Below, in pieces: positions 52,580-64,000 of a stretch of 64,000 bases of DNA. Every line of letters starts with the position of its first letter. The first letter of the stretch is position 1. This stretch comes from Synechococcus sp. KORDI-52 (GTDB lineage Bacteria > Cyanobacteriota > Cyanobacteriia > PCC-6307 > Cyanobiaceae): contig NZ_CP006271.1 of assembly GCF_000737595.1 (NCBI RefSeq), forward strand, positions 1,054,001 through 1,118,000. The letters are read 5' to 3'. Under the pieces are notes generated by a model. That model saw only the letters and a list, made by a program, of their open reading frames with translations. It was not told the DNA's origin and made no database searches. The position numbers and the translations under genes are program-made.

Positions 52580-52977
52580 CAGTTGACGAATCCGCCGCCA
52601 CCGTTCTTCCAGCCGCCACCACCGTTGCGCCAACCGCCGTAGTAGTTGCCATTGCCCCAGGTGTTACGGCTGTTGCCCCACTTGTTGCCGCTCTTTCCGT
52701 TGCCCCATTTGCCTTTGCCGCGGCTGTTGCCGAATTTCTTGCCCTTACCGTTGCCCCACTTGCTCTTGGCAACAAGCTCATCTTCGATTTCAGGATCCTG
52801 AAGCAGGCTGCCCCAGTCGGTGTTCCGCACGGCTTCAATCCGAGCTTCGATGCTGTTGGCTTTGGCCTGGCCGGTCAGTTGCTCGGGAGCGGTGTAGGTG
52901 GAGCTGGCTTCGGCGGTTTGGCAGAGCACAGCGCTGGAGGCCAGCAGTGCTTGAAAAGCAATCAGAGAACGCTTCAT
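52576..52977 (-). CDS. grrA: GrrA glycine-rich repeat peptide precursor
   Basis: A 133-residue precursor. A signal-like N-terminus (MKRSLIAFQALLASSAVLCQ) is followed by a leader (about 20-68). A C-terminal core (from about 70) of Gly/Asn/Lys holds eight aromatic-x-Asn triads: WGN four times, FGN, WRN, WKN and FVN. These are the expected sites for cyclophane formation by GrrM. The export signal suggests the modified peptide acts in the periplasm or outside. Confidence 0.88.
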   Translation of the reverse strand: MKRSLIAFQALLASSAVLCQTAEASSTYTAPEQLTGQAKANSIEARIEAVRNTDWGSLLQDPEIEDELVAKSKWGNGKGKKFGNSRGKGKWGNGKSGNKWGNSRNTWGNGNYYGGWRNGGGGWKNGGGGFVNW

Positions 52978-53017
52978 GACTGGTGATGGATAAAGGAGCT
53001 ATGCAATTGGAGAGGTG

Positions 53018-53878
53018 TCAGATTCCCGGTGTCGCAGGTGTGTTGATTTCTGCTGTGATGCTGAGGATGAGGCCGTAGAGAGATCGAATTGCCTCCTGAC
53101 GCAGTCCCACGTCACTCTCAGGACCAATCCAACGGTTGATCATGCGGCGCGTTCCCGCATCACCATCCATGTAGGCCTGCATCATCTGGCCCAACGCGAT
53201 GTTGGTGGAGGAGAGCAGCTTGCCATTGTTTTGATTGACGATGCAGCTGATGCCGGAGCGGCCGTAGGGACGGAAGGGCAGCAGCGCCGTCTTGTCGATT
53301 CGGCTGTTGGCGGCCAGCCACAGGGTTCCGCCCCCAAGGATCGGAACTTCACCCGAGTAGAAGGCGTCCAAGGCTTCCTTCGGGGTGTTGAAGCTCTTCA
53401 GGGTGGCGCCGGGTACAACGCTTTTCAGCACCTTGGCGGACTGGGAGTCTTTCACCACACCGATGGTTTGGCCCTCCAGTGAGGCCGGGGTTCCATCAAT
53501 GGTGGTGTCGTTGGCCATCAGCAGACGGGTGCCACCAACGCCGAAGGGAAGGCTGTAGCTCACCTGGCTGGAGCGGCCCCAGTTGAAAGCCACGCCACAG
53601 GCGATGTCTGCTTTGCCGGTGATCACGGCGCCGATGCCGTCATTCACCGACTTCGCCACCCGGTAGTCCACCTTGCGGCGCTTGGCTTGAATCCGGATCT
53701 GTTCAAGAACGTCAACCCCGAGGCCTTCGTAGCCGGCATCTGTTTTTTGATACAGCGGCTTGACCTCCTCAAAGATCACCGCCTTGAGCGTTGTGCCCTC
53801 GGCGGAGGCTTGAGGGGTAAGGGCAACCGGGCCAGCCAGGGCAAGCAGAGCTGCCGCTGGAGCCAGAAGTGCACGCAT
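53018..53878 (-). CDS. grrP: GrrP periplasmic substrate-binding protein
   Basis: A 286-residue amino-acid-type periplasmic binding protein (SBP family 3). It has a signal peptide at about 1-26 (ending PQASAEG), then YQKTDAGYEGLGVDVLEQI and DIACGVAFNWGRSSQVSYSLPF. It is the orphan binding protein typical of grr operons and has no ABC transporter nearby. It is first in the operon, 40 bp before grrA. It may carry the peptide or sense a ligand. Confidence 0.82.
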   Translation of the reverse strand: MRALLAPAAALLALAGPVALTPQASAEGTTLKAVIFEEVKPLYQKTDAGYEGLGVDVLEQIRIQAKRRKVDYRVAKSVNDGIGAVITGKADIACGVAFNWGRSSQVSYSLPFGVGGTRLLMANDTTIDGTPASLEGQTIGVVKDSQSAKVLKSVVPGATLKSFNTPKEALDAFYSGEVPILGGGTLWLAANSRIDKTALLPFRPYGRSGISCIVNQNNGKLLSSTNIALGQMMQAYMDGDAGTRRMINRWIGPESDVGLRQEAIRSLYGLILSITAEINTPATPGI

Positions 53879-53950
53879 GCGAAAACTGCGTTTGCTGATT
53901 TGTTAGCTGCGATTTTCTGAGTTGTCCGCGCATCGCAAAGGGCGTTGTGA

Positions 53951-55126
<1,176 letters not shown>

Positions 55127-55164
55127 AACCCCTTGCTACGGTCGCGCCCAACGGACGTGACCTG

Positions 55165-55884
55165 ATGGCTGATCTACAGACCCAGATGAAGCAGTCGGTG
55201 GCAGATGCCGCCGTGGAACAGATCAAGGACGGCATGGTGCTGGGCCTGGGATCAGGCTCCACCGCCGCCCTGATGATTCAGGGCCTGGGGGCCAAGCTCG
55301 CCAGCGGCGAACTTAAAGACATCGTCGGTGTCACCACCTCCTTCCAGGGAGAGGTGCTGGCTGCTGAGCTCAACATCCCTCTGCTCAGTCTCAATGCCGT
55401 CAGCCGTATTGATCTGGCCATCGATGGTGCCGACGAAGTCGACCCTGGCTTCCAATTGATCAAGGGTGGTGGCGCCTGCCACGTGCAGGAAAAACTCGTG
55501 GCGGCAAGGGCGGATCGTTTTGTGGTGGTGGTGGATTCCACCAAACTGGTGGACCGTCTCAACCTTGGTTTTCTGCTGCCGGTGGAAGTGCTTCCAGGGG
55601 CCTGGCGCCAGGTGAAGCAGCAGCTGGAAGCCCTCGGGGGCAGCGCTGAGCTGCGCATGGCCCAGCGCAAGGCCGGCCCTGTGGTCACCGATCAGGGCAA
55701 CCTGGTGCTGGACGCCAAACTTGACGGCGGCATCAGCGATCCAGTGGCCTTGGAGCAGACGATTAACAACATTCCCGGTGTGCTTGAGAACGGCCTGTTC
55801 GTCAACATCACCGATGAAGTTCTGGTCGGCGAGATCACCGATGGCGTTGCGGGTGTCCGCAGCCTGGAGAAGCGCCTCAGCTAA
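55165..55884 (+). CDS. rpiA: Ribose-5-phosphate isomerase A
   Basis: Interconverts ribose-5-phosphate and ribulose-5-phosphate in the Calvin and pentose phosphate cycles. The 239-residue protein has the motifs [12 protein letters not shown] (about 27-38), [19 protein letters not shown] (about 86-104) and the KL(V) region ([10 protein letters not shown]). Its end overlaps the convergent hisD gene by 8 bases. Confidence 0.95.
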   Translation: MADLQTQMKQSVADAAVEQIKDGMVLGLGSGSTAALMIQGLGAKLASGELKDIVGVTTSFQGEVLAAELNIPLLSLNAVSRIDLAIDGADEVDPGFQLIKGGGACHVQEKLVAARADRFVVVVDSTKLVDRLNLGFLLPVEVLPGAWRQVKQQLEALGGSAELRMAQRKAGPVVTDQGNLVLDAKLDGGISDPVALEQTINNIPGVLENGLFVNITDEVLVGEITDGVAGVRSLEKRLS

Positions 55885-57190
55885 GGCGCCGCCGCACCGA
55901 TTCAGCGTGGCTGTGCAGGCCTTCACTGGTGGCCAGCTCCTGCACAGCTGAGCCCGTTGCTTCCAGTGCAGCCCGGTTGAAACCGATCAGCGAAGTGTGG
56001 CGCATGAAGGTCTCAACGCTCAGGGCTCCGCTGAAGCGCGCGGCTCCACAGGTGGGCAAGGTGTGGTTCGGGCCTGCCAGGTAATCCCCCACGGCTTCCG
56101 GAGACCATGGCCCCAGGAAAATGGCTCCGGCGTTCTGAATGCGATCCGCCAGGGGTTCGGGCCGCTCCACCAGTAGCTCAAGGTGTTCGGGGGCGAAGCT
56201 GTCGCTGAGGCGGGCACAGCTCTCGAGGTCGTCGCAAACCACGACCAGCCCCCAGTCCCGCAGAGCGGCTTCGCAGATCTCCTGGCGGGGGTGATCGGCC
56301 AGCTGTTCGGCCACTGCGGCGTTGATTCCGTCGGCCAAGGCAGGGTCGGTGGTGATCAGCACCGCCGCCGCCAGGGGGTCATGCTCCGCCTGCGCCAACA
56401 GATCTGCTGCCACCTGATCGGGCTTGGCGGAGTGGTCTGCGATCACAAGCACTTCGCTCGGTCCCGCCAGGGAATCGATGGCTACCTGGCCATACACCGC
56501 CTGTTTCGCCAAGGTGACGTAGAGGTTCCCTGGACCACTGATCACATCCACCTTCGGCACGCTCTCGCTGCCGTAGGCCATGGCGGCGACAGCCTGGGCA
56601 CCTCCGAGGCGGAACACCGTTTTCACGCCGGCCAGGTGGGCCGCTGCCAGCACCACGGGGTTCACCGCACCATCACGTCCGGCGGGGGAACAGATCACCA
56701 CGTCTTTGACGCCGGCGACCCGGGCTGGCACCGCATTCATCAGCACGGTGCTGGGGTAAGCCGCCCGTCCTCCGGGCACGTAGAGACCCGCCCGCTCCAC
56801 CGGCCGCCAGCGCCGCCCGAGCTGTTCGCCGTGGGGGCCCGTCACAGCCAGGTCGGCGGGACGCTGGCGTTGGTGAAAGTCGGTGATGCGGCGGTGGGCC
56901 AGCTCCAGGGCATCCCGCAGGTTGGTCGGCAGCGACGTCCAGGCCTGTTCGAGGGCCTCGGGGGACAACGCCATCGGTTCGGGCCGGAAGCCATCGAACC
57001 GTTCGGTGAAGTCGGCAATGGCGGCGTCACCGTGGTCGCGCACCGCTGCGAGAATGGCTTCAACCCTTTCACGGGCTTCACCCTGCTGGTTTTGTGTGGT
57101 GCGGCTCGACAACCGTTTCAGCTCCGTCTGGGCCCGGTCCAGATCCCGCACGATGCGAAGGGGAGCAACGGCCGGCTGGCTCACAGACAA
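55877..57190 (-). CDS. hisD: Histidinol dehydrogenase
   Basis: Zn-dependent oxidation of histidinol to histidine, last step of the pathway. The 437-residue protein has the family signature ([15 protein letters not shown] and following) and the zinc/substrate histidines ([29 protein letters not shown]). Convergent with rpiA and divergent from rpsT. Confidence 0.94.
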   Translation of the reverse strand: MSVSQPAVAPLRIVRDLDRAQTELKRLSSRTTQNQQGEARERVEAILAAVRDHGDAAIADFTERFDGFRPEPMALSPEALEQAWTSLPTNLRDALELAHRRITDFHQRQRPADLAVTGPHGEQLGRRWRPVERAGLYVPGGRAAYPSTVLMNAVPARVAGVKDVVICSPAGRDGAVNPVVLAAAHLAGVKTVFRLGGAQAVAAMAYGSESVPKVDVISGPGNLYVTLAKQAVYGQVAIDSLAGPSEVLVIADHSAKPDQVAADLLAQAEHDPLAAAVLITTDPALADGINAAVAEQLADHPRQEICEAALRDWGLVVVCDDLESCARLSDSFAPEHLELLVERPEPLADRIQNAGAIFLGPWSPEAVGDYLAGPNHTLPTCGAARFSGALSVETFMRHTSLIGFNRAALEATGSAVQELATSEGLHSHAESVRRRLS

Positions 57191-57265
57191 AGGAACAGTG
57201 GGAGATTTCAGTCAAGTTAGGACTCCGCAACTCAGGGAAGGGGGTCCTGTCGAGGAGTAAGGTGA

Positions 57266-57589
<324 letters not shown>

Positions 57590-57610
57590 TTCGGTCTCAA
57601 CCGGCAGAAT

Positions 57611-57633
57611 GGGCCGAAAGCGCGTTTCGGCCC
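57611..57633 (+). terminator. Strong hairpin between rpsT and tatD
   Basis: GGGCCGAAA-GCGCG-TTTCGGCCC forms a perfect 9-bp stem with a 5-nt loop. It ends four bases before the tatD start. There is no U run, so it may be a processing site or control translation of tatD rather than a classic terminator. Confidence 0.5.
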
Positions 57634-57637
57634 AGCT

Positions 57638-58426
57638 GTGTCCCCCACCCCGACGTTGATTGACAGCCACTGTCACATCGTCTTCCGCAACTTTGACGAC
57701 GATCTCGATGAAGTGGCCTCACGCTGGCGTGAGGCTGGGGTCGGTGCACTGCTGCATGCCTGCGTCGAACCCTCCGAGATTCCGGCGATCCGCGCTTTAG
57801 CTGATCGGTTCCCGGAGATGCGTTATTCCGTCGGTGTCCATCCACTGGACACCGAGCATTGGAGGGATGACACGGTGGCGGTGCTGCGCCGGGCGGCCCT
57901 GGAGGACGATCGGGTGGTCGCCATCGGCGAACTCGGACTCGATCTCTTCCGCGACAAGAATCTCGAGGAGCAGCTTGCTGTTCTGCGTCCTCAGTTGGAC
58001 CTGGCGGTGGAGCTGAACCTGCCGGTGATCATTCACTGCCGGGATGCCGCTGAGCCGATGCTGGAGGAGCTGCGGGCCCGAAAGGCGCAGGGCCGTTGCC
58101 CTGGAGGGGTGATGCATTGCTGGGGCGGCACTCCCGATGAAATGCACCAGTTCCTGGAGCTCGGCTTCTACATCAGCTTCAGTGGAACCGTCACCTTTCC
58201 CAAGGCGGAGCCCACCCATGACTGCGCCCGTCAGGTGCCGGAGGATCGCTTCCTGGTGGAAACCGATTGCCCTTTCCTGGCCCCTGTTCCCCGCCGGGGC
58301 AAGCGCAACGAGCCGGCCTTCGTGGCCTCCGTTGCCACGCGGGTGGCTGAGCTGCGCGGCGTGGATCTCGACAGCGTGGCCTGCAGCAGCACCGCCAACG
58401 CCCGGCGTTTGTTCGGACTCCCTTAA
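57638..58426 (+). CDS. tatD: TatD-family metal-dependent DNase
   Basis: A 262-residue TIM-barrel hydrolase. Metal ligands are seen in DSHCH near the N-terminus, GELGLD, IIHCRDA, MHCWGG and the Asp of VETDCPFL. TatD proteins have 3'-5' exonuclease activity on DNA or RNA. The start is GTG 57638. Confidence 0.9.
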   Translation: MSPTPTLIDSHCHIVFRNFDDDLDEVASRWREAGVGALLHACVEPSEIPAIRALADRFPEMRYSVGVHPLDTEHWRDDTVAVLRRAALEDDRVVAIGELGLDLFRDKNLEEQLAVLRPQLDLAVELNLPVIIHCRDAAEPMLEELRARKAQGRCPGGVMHCWGGTPDEMHQFLELGFYISFSGTVTFPKAEPTHDCARQVPEDRFLVETDCPFLAPVPRRGKRNEPAFVASVATRVAELRGVDLDSVACSSTANARRLFGLP

Positions 58427-58708
58427 CCGGAGTTCCAATTGTGTCGAGTCCATATGTAAGATGTTGTATTGGCCTGGCCATGCGCAGGATTCCGTCTTGT
58501 GTGTGGTGCCTGAAGCGTCCATTTCCTTCCGGTGCACTTGTCGTCGTCAGCTGATCTGACCCGCGATTTCTGAACAGCAGCAGCGGCGCTGTCGGTTCCG
58601 TCCTGGAAACCGTCAGTGCCGCTGCTGCTGTCGAATCGTCCTGTCAGGTGAGCTTCTGCCGTCAATCCAGTCCTCCCCAGTCCCTTCGTCCTCTCTGCCG
58701 GTCCCCGC
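58427..58708 (+). promoter_or_regulatory. rpoB leader with large hairpin
   Basis: A 282-base untranslated region. The arms CAGCAGCAGCGGC (58575-58587) and GCCGCTGCTGCTG (58618-58630) are perfect 13-bp complements. The loop can fold further (CGGTTCC with GGAAACCG). The hairpin lies about 80 bases before the rpoB ATG and may regulate polymerase expression. No protein gene seen. Confidence 0.55.
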
Positions 58709-61700
58709 ATGAGCAGCAGCGCGATTCAGGTCGCCAAGACCGCCACCTACCTCCCTGATCTGGTGGAGGTGCAGCGGGCCAGCTTTAAGTGGTTTTTGGA
58801 TCAAGGTCTGATCGAGGAGCTGGAAAGCTTCTCTCCGATCACGGATTACACCGGCAAGCTTGAGCTCCACTTCATCGGTAGCGAGTACCGCCTGAAGCGC
58901 CCCCGCCACGATGTGGAAGAGGCCAAGCGCCGTGATGCGACCTTCGCGTCACAGATGTATGTGACCTGCCGTCTGGTCAATAAGGAGACCGGTGAGATCA
59001 AGGAGCAGGAGGTCTTCATCGGCGAACTGCCGTTGATGACCGAGCGCGGCACGTTCATCATCAACGGCGCTGAGCGCGTGATCGTGAATCAGATCGTGCG
59101 TAGCCCCGGTGTCTATTTCAAGGATGAAATGGACAAGAACGGCCGGCGCACCTACAACGCCAGCGTCATTCCCAACCGGGGTGCATGGCTGAAGTTTGAG
59201 ACGGATAAGAACGACTTGCTCCACGTTCGTGTGGACAAGACCCGCAAGATCAACGCGCACGTGCTCATGCGTGCCATGGGTCTGTCCGACAACGACGTGC
59301 TCGACAAGCTGCGTCATCCCGAGTTTTACAAGAAGTCGATTGATGCCGCGAACGACGAGGGCATCAGTTCGGAAGACCAGGCGCTGCTTGAGCTCTACAA
59401 GAAACTGCGCCCGGGTGAACCCCCCTCAGTGAGTGGTGGTCAGCAGCTGCTGCAGACCCGTTTCTTCGATCCCAAGCGCTACGACCTCGGTCGGGTCGGC
59501 CGCTACAAGATCAACAAGAAGCTGCGTCTCACCATCCCCGACACGGTGCGCACCCTCACCCATGAGGACGTGCTCTCCACCCTCGATTACCTGATCAACC
59601 TGGAACTGGATGTCGGTGGTGCCAGCCTCGATGACATCGACCACCTCGGCAACCGCCGCGTGCGTTCCGTGGGCGAACTCCTGCAGAACCAGGTTCGGGT
59701 GGGTCTGAACCGTCTTGAGCGGATCATCAAGGAACGGATGACCGTCGGCGAAACCGATTCGCTGACCCCTGCCCAGTTGGTGAACCCCAAGCCCCTGGTG
59801 GCGGCGATCAAGGAGTTCTTCGGCTCCAGCCAGCTGAGCCAGTTCATGGACCAGACCAACCCTCTGGCTGAGCTCACCCACAAGCGCCGCATCTCGGCCC
59901 TTGGACCCGGTGGTCTCACCCGTGAGCGTGCCGGCTTCGCCGTCCGCGACATTCACCCCTCCCACTACGGCCGTCTCTGCCCGATTGAGACGCCGGAAGG
60001 CCCCAACGCCGGTCTGATCAACTCCCTGGCCACCCACGCCCGGGTCAACGAGTACGGCTTCATCGAAACGCCGTTCTGGAAGGTGGAGAACGGTGTCGTT
60101 CTGAAGGACGGCGATCCGATCTACCTGTCTGCCGACCGGGAAGACGAAGTGCGCGTCGCCCCTGGCGACGTGGCCACTGAGGACGACGGCCGGATCTCGG
60201 CGGATCTGATTCCTGTTCGTTATCGCCAGGACTTCGAGAAGGTCCCCCCTGAGCAGGTCGACTACGTCGCCCTGTCACCGGTGCAGGTGATCTCCGTGGC
60301 AACGTCCCTGATCCCCTTCCTGGAGCACGACGACGCCAACCGCGCCCTGATGGGCTCCAACATGCAGCGTCAGGCTGTGCCGTTGCTGCGTCCTGAGCGT
60401 GCCCTGGTGGGTACCGGCCTGGAAACCCAGGTGGCCCGCGACTCCGGAATGGTGCCGATCTCCCGGGTGAATGGCACCGTCACCTATGTGGATGCCAACG
60501 CCATCGTTGTCCAGGACGAAGACGGCAACGACCACACCCACTTCCTGCAGAAGTATCAGCGCTCCAACCAGGACACCTGCCTGAACCAGCGCCCGATCGT
60601 TCGCTGTGGCGATCCGGTGATCGTCGGTCAGGTGATGGCGGATGGCTCGGCCTGTGAAGGCGGTGAGATCGCCCTGGGTCAGAACGTTCTGATCGCTTAC
60701 ATGCCCTGGGAGGGTTACAACTACGAGGACGCGCTGCTGGTCAGCGAGCGTCTGGTCACCGACGACCTCTACACCTCGGTTCACATCGAGAAGTACGAGA
60801 TCGAAGCGCGTCAGACCAAGCTCGGACCTGAGGAGATCACCCGTGAGATCCCTAACGTCGCCGAGGAAAGCCTGGGCAACCTCGACGAGATGGGCATCAT
60901 CCGCGTGGGCGCTTTCGTGGAAAGCGGCGACATCCTCGTGGGCAAGGTAACGCCCAAGGGTGAATCCGATCAGCCGCCGGAAGAGAAGCTGCTGCGCGCG
61001 ATCTTCGGTGAGAAAGCCCGTGATGTGCGCGACAACTCCCTACGGGTGCCAGGCACCGAGCGTGGCCGCGTTGTGGATGTGCGCATCTACACCCGAGAAC
61101 AGGGTGATGAGCTGCCCCCCGGCGCCAACATGGTGGTGCGTGTTTATGTGGCCCAGCGCCGCAAGATCCAGGTCGGCGACAAGATGGCTGGCCGCCACGG
61201 CAACAAGGGCATCATCAGCCGCATCCTTCCCCGGGAGGACATGCCCTATCTGCCCGACGGCACTCCGGTCGACATCGTGCTCAACCCCCTGGGTGTGCCG
61301 AGCCGGATGAATGTGGGTCAGGTGTTCGAGCTGCTCATGGGTTGGGCAGCGTCTAACCTCGATTGCCGCGTGCGCATCGTTCCCTTCGATGAGATGCACG
61401 GTGCTGAGAAGTCCCAGCAGACCGTCGAGACCTTCCTCAAGGAAGCCGCCAAGCAGCCCGGCAAGGGTTGGGTGTACGACCCTGAGGATCCCGGCAAGTT
61501 GCAGCTGCGGGACGGCCGCACCGGTCTCCCTTTCGATCAGCCCGTGGCCGTGGGTTACTCCCACTTCCTCAAGCTGGTTCACCTGGTGGACGACAAGATT
61601 CATGCCCGTTCCACCGGCCCCTACTCCTTGGTCACCCAGCAGCCCCTGGGCGGTAAGGCACAGCAAGGCGGTCAGCGTCTGGGTGAGATGGAGGTGTGGG

Positions 61701-62002
61701 CCCTCGAGGCCTATGGCGCCGCATACACCCTGCAGGAACTGCTCACGGTCAAGTCCGACGACATGCAGGGCCGCAACGAGGCCCTCAACGCCATCGTCAA
61801 GGGCAAGCCGATCCCACGTCCTGGTACACCGGAATCCTTCAAGGTGCTGATGCGCGAGCTTCAGTCCCTGGGGCTCGACATTGCCGTTTACACCGACGAA
61901 GGCAAGGAAGTGGATCTCATGCAGGACGTGAACCCACGTCGCAGCACCCCCAGCAGGCCCACCTACGAATCCCTCGGCGTCGCGGATTACGACGAGGACT
62001 GA
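58709..62002 (+). CDS. rpoB: RNA polymerase beta subunit
   Basis: The 1097-residue catalytic beta subunit, of normal cyanobacterial length. Conserved blocks are visible: [66 protein letters not shown] (rifampicin region), and [13 protein letters not shown]. Followed 48 bases later by rpoC1. Confidence 0.98.
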   Translation: MSSSAIQVAKTATYLPDLVEVQRASFKWFLDQGLIEELESFSPITDYTGKLELHFIGSEYRLKRPRHDVEEAKRRDATFASQMYVTCRLVNKETGEIKEQEVFIGELPLMTERGTFIINGAERVIVNQIVRSPGVYFKDEMDKNGRRTYNASVIPNRGAWLKFETDKNDLLHVRVDKTRKINAHVLMRAMGLSDNDVLDKLRHPEFYKKSIDAANDEGISSEDQALLELYKKLRPGEPPSVSGGQQLLQTRFFDPKRYDLGRVGRYKINKKLRLTIPDTVRTLTHEDVLSTLDYLINLELDVGGASLDDIDHLGNRRVRSVGELLQNQVRVGLNRLERIIKERMTVGETDSLTPAQLVNPKPLVAAIKEFFGSSQLSQFMDQTNPLAELTHKRRISALGPGGLTRERAGFAVRDIHPSHYGRLCPIETPEGPNAGLINSLATHARVNEYGFIETPFWKVENGVVLKDGDPIYLSADREDEVRVAPGDVATEDDGRISADLIPVRYRQDFEKVPPEQVDYVALSPVQVISVATSLIPFLEHDDANRALMGSNMQRQAVPLLRPERALVGTGLETQVARDSGMVPISRVNGTVTYVDANAIVVQDEDGNDHTHFLQKYQRSNQDTCLNQRPIVRCGDPVIVGQVMADGSACEGGEIALGQNVLIAYMPWEGYNYEDALLVSERLVTDDLYTSVHIEKYEIEARQTKLGPEEITREIPNVAEESLGNLDEMGIIRVGAFVESGDILVGKVTPKGESDQPPEEKLLRAIFGEKARDVRDNSLRVPGTERGRVVDVRIYTREQGDELPPGANMVVRVYVAQRRKIQVGDKMAGRHGNKGIISRILPREDMPYLPDGTPVDIVLNPLGVPSRMNVGQVFELLMGWAASNLDCRVRIVPFDEMHGAEKSQQTVETFLKEAAKQPGKGWVYDPEDPGKLQLRDGRTGLPFDQPVAVGYSHFLKLVHLVDDKIHARSTGPYSLVTQQPLGGKAQQGGQRLGEMEVWALEAYGAAYTLQELLTVKSDDMQGRNEALNAIVKGKPIPRPGTPESFKVLMRELQSLGLDIAVYTDEGKEVDLMQDVNPRRSTPSRPTYESLGVADYDED

Positions 62003-62044
62003 CGGATCAACGAACGAACCGATTCCCCGCTCCTTCTTCCTTAA

Positions 62045-63955
<1,911 letters not shown>

Positions 63956-64000
63956 ATCAAGCCAGACGTCCTTCCTCCCTAACTCCTGATCCGCGCGCAG

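Overview
The window looks like the chromosome of a marine picocyanobacterium of the Synechococcus type. It is GC-rich and tightly packed, with many 4-base ATGA overlaps. It carries cyanobacterial hallmarks: a split RNA polymerase (rpoB followed by rpoC1), the rpsT-tatD-rpoB-rpoC1 order, DUF1825/DUF3086/DUF3119/DUF3493 proteins, DUF1651, and a GrrA/GrrM/GrrP peptide system. I cannot name the strain from sequence alone.

Layout. Positions 1-18565 are core: an HhH protein, a LuxR-type regulator, tyrS, a phosphotransferase, pyrF, plsY, a DUF3086-DUF3119-MlaE-MFS block, tRNA-Gly(UCC), a GlgX-type debranching enzyme, HU, gluQ and a type-B sdhCAB operon. Positions 18566-23480 are a looser, more AT-rich stretch with an L,D-transpeptidase, a GT1 glycosyltransferase, small membrane or secreted proteins and one frameshifted gene.

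Positions 23499-43076 form a 19.5 kb integrated element. A 51-bp copy of the 3' part of tRNA-Thr(CGU) marks the left end (23499-23549), and the intact tRNA gene (43029-43101) marks the right end. The right end carries, on the minus strand, a tyrosine recombinase, an excisionase-like HTH protein, a primase-helicase, small coupled genes, an intact candidate terminase small subunit and a decayed terminase large subunit. This combination resembles tRNA-inserted picocyanobacterial elements (tycheposons) and phage satellites. The left and middle carry cargo: a MarR-like regulator, duplicated beta-barrel outer-membrane proteins, many small secreted or membrane proteins (several in paralogous copies), repeated structured intergenic segments, and an AT-rich pair of surface-sugar genes.

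From 43102 the core resumes: DUF3493, a repeat-rich acidic membrane protein, the infB-ylxR-nusA-rimP cluster (minus strand), the grr operon for a radical-SAM-modified glycine-rich peptide, an HtrA protease, rpiA, hisD, rpsT, tatD, rpoB and rpoC1. The most interesting parts are the element itself, with its possible integrase arm sites and repeated regulatory and RNA-like motifs, and the grr system.
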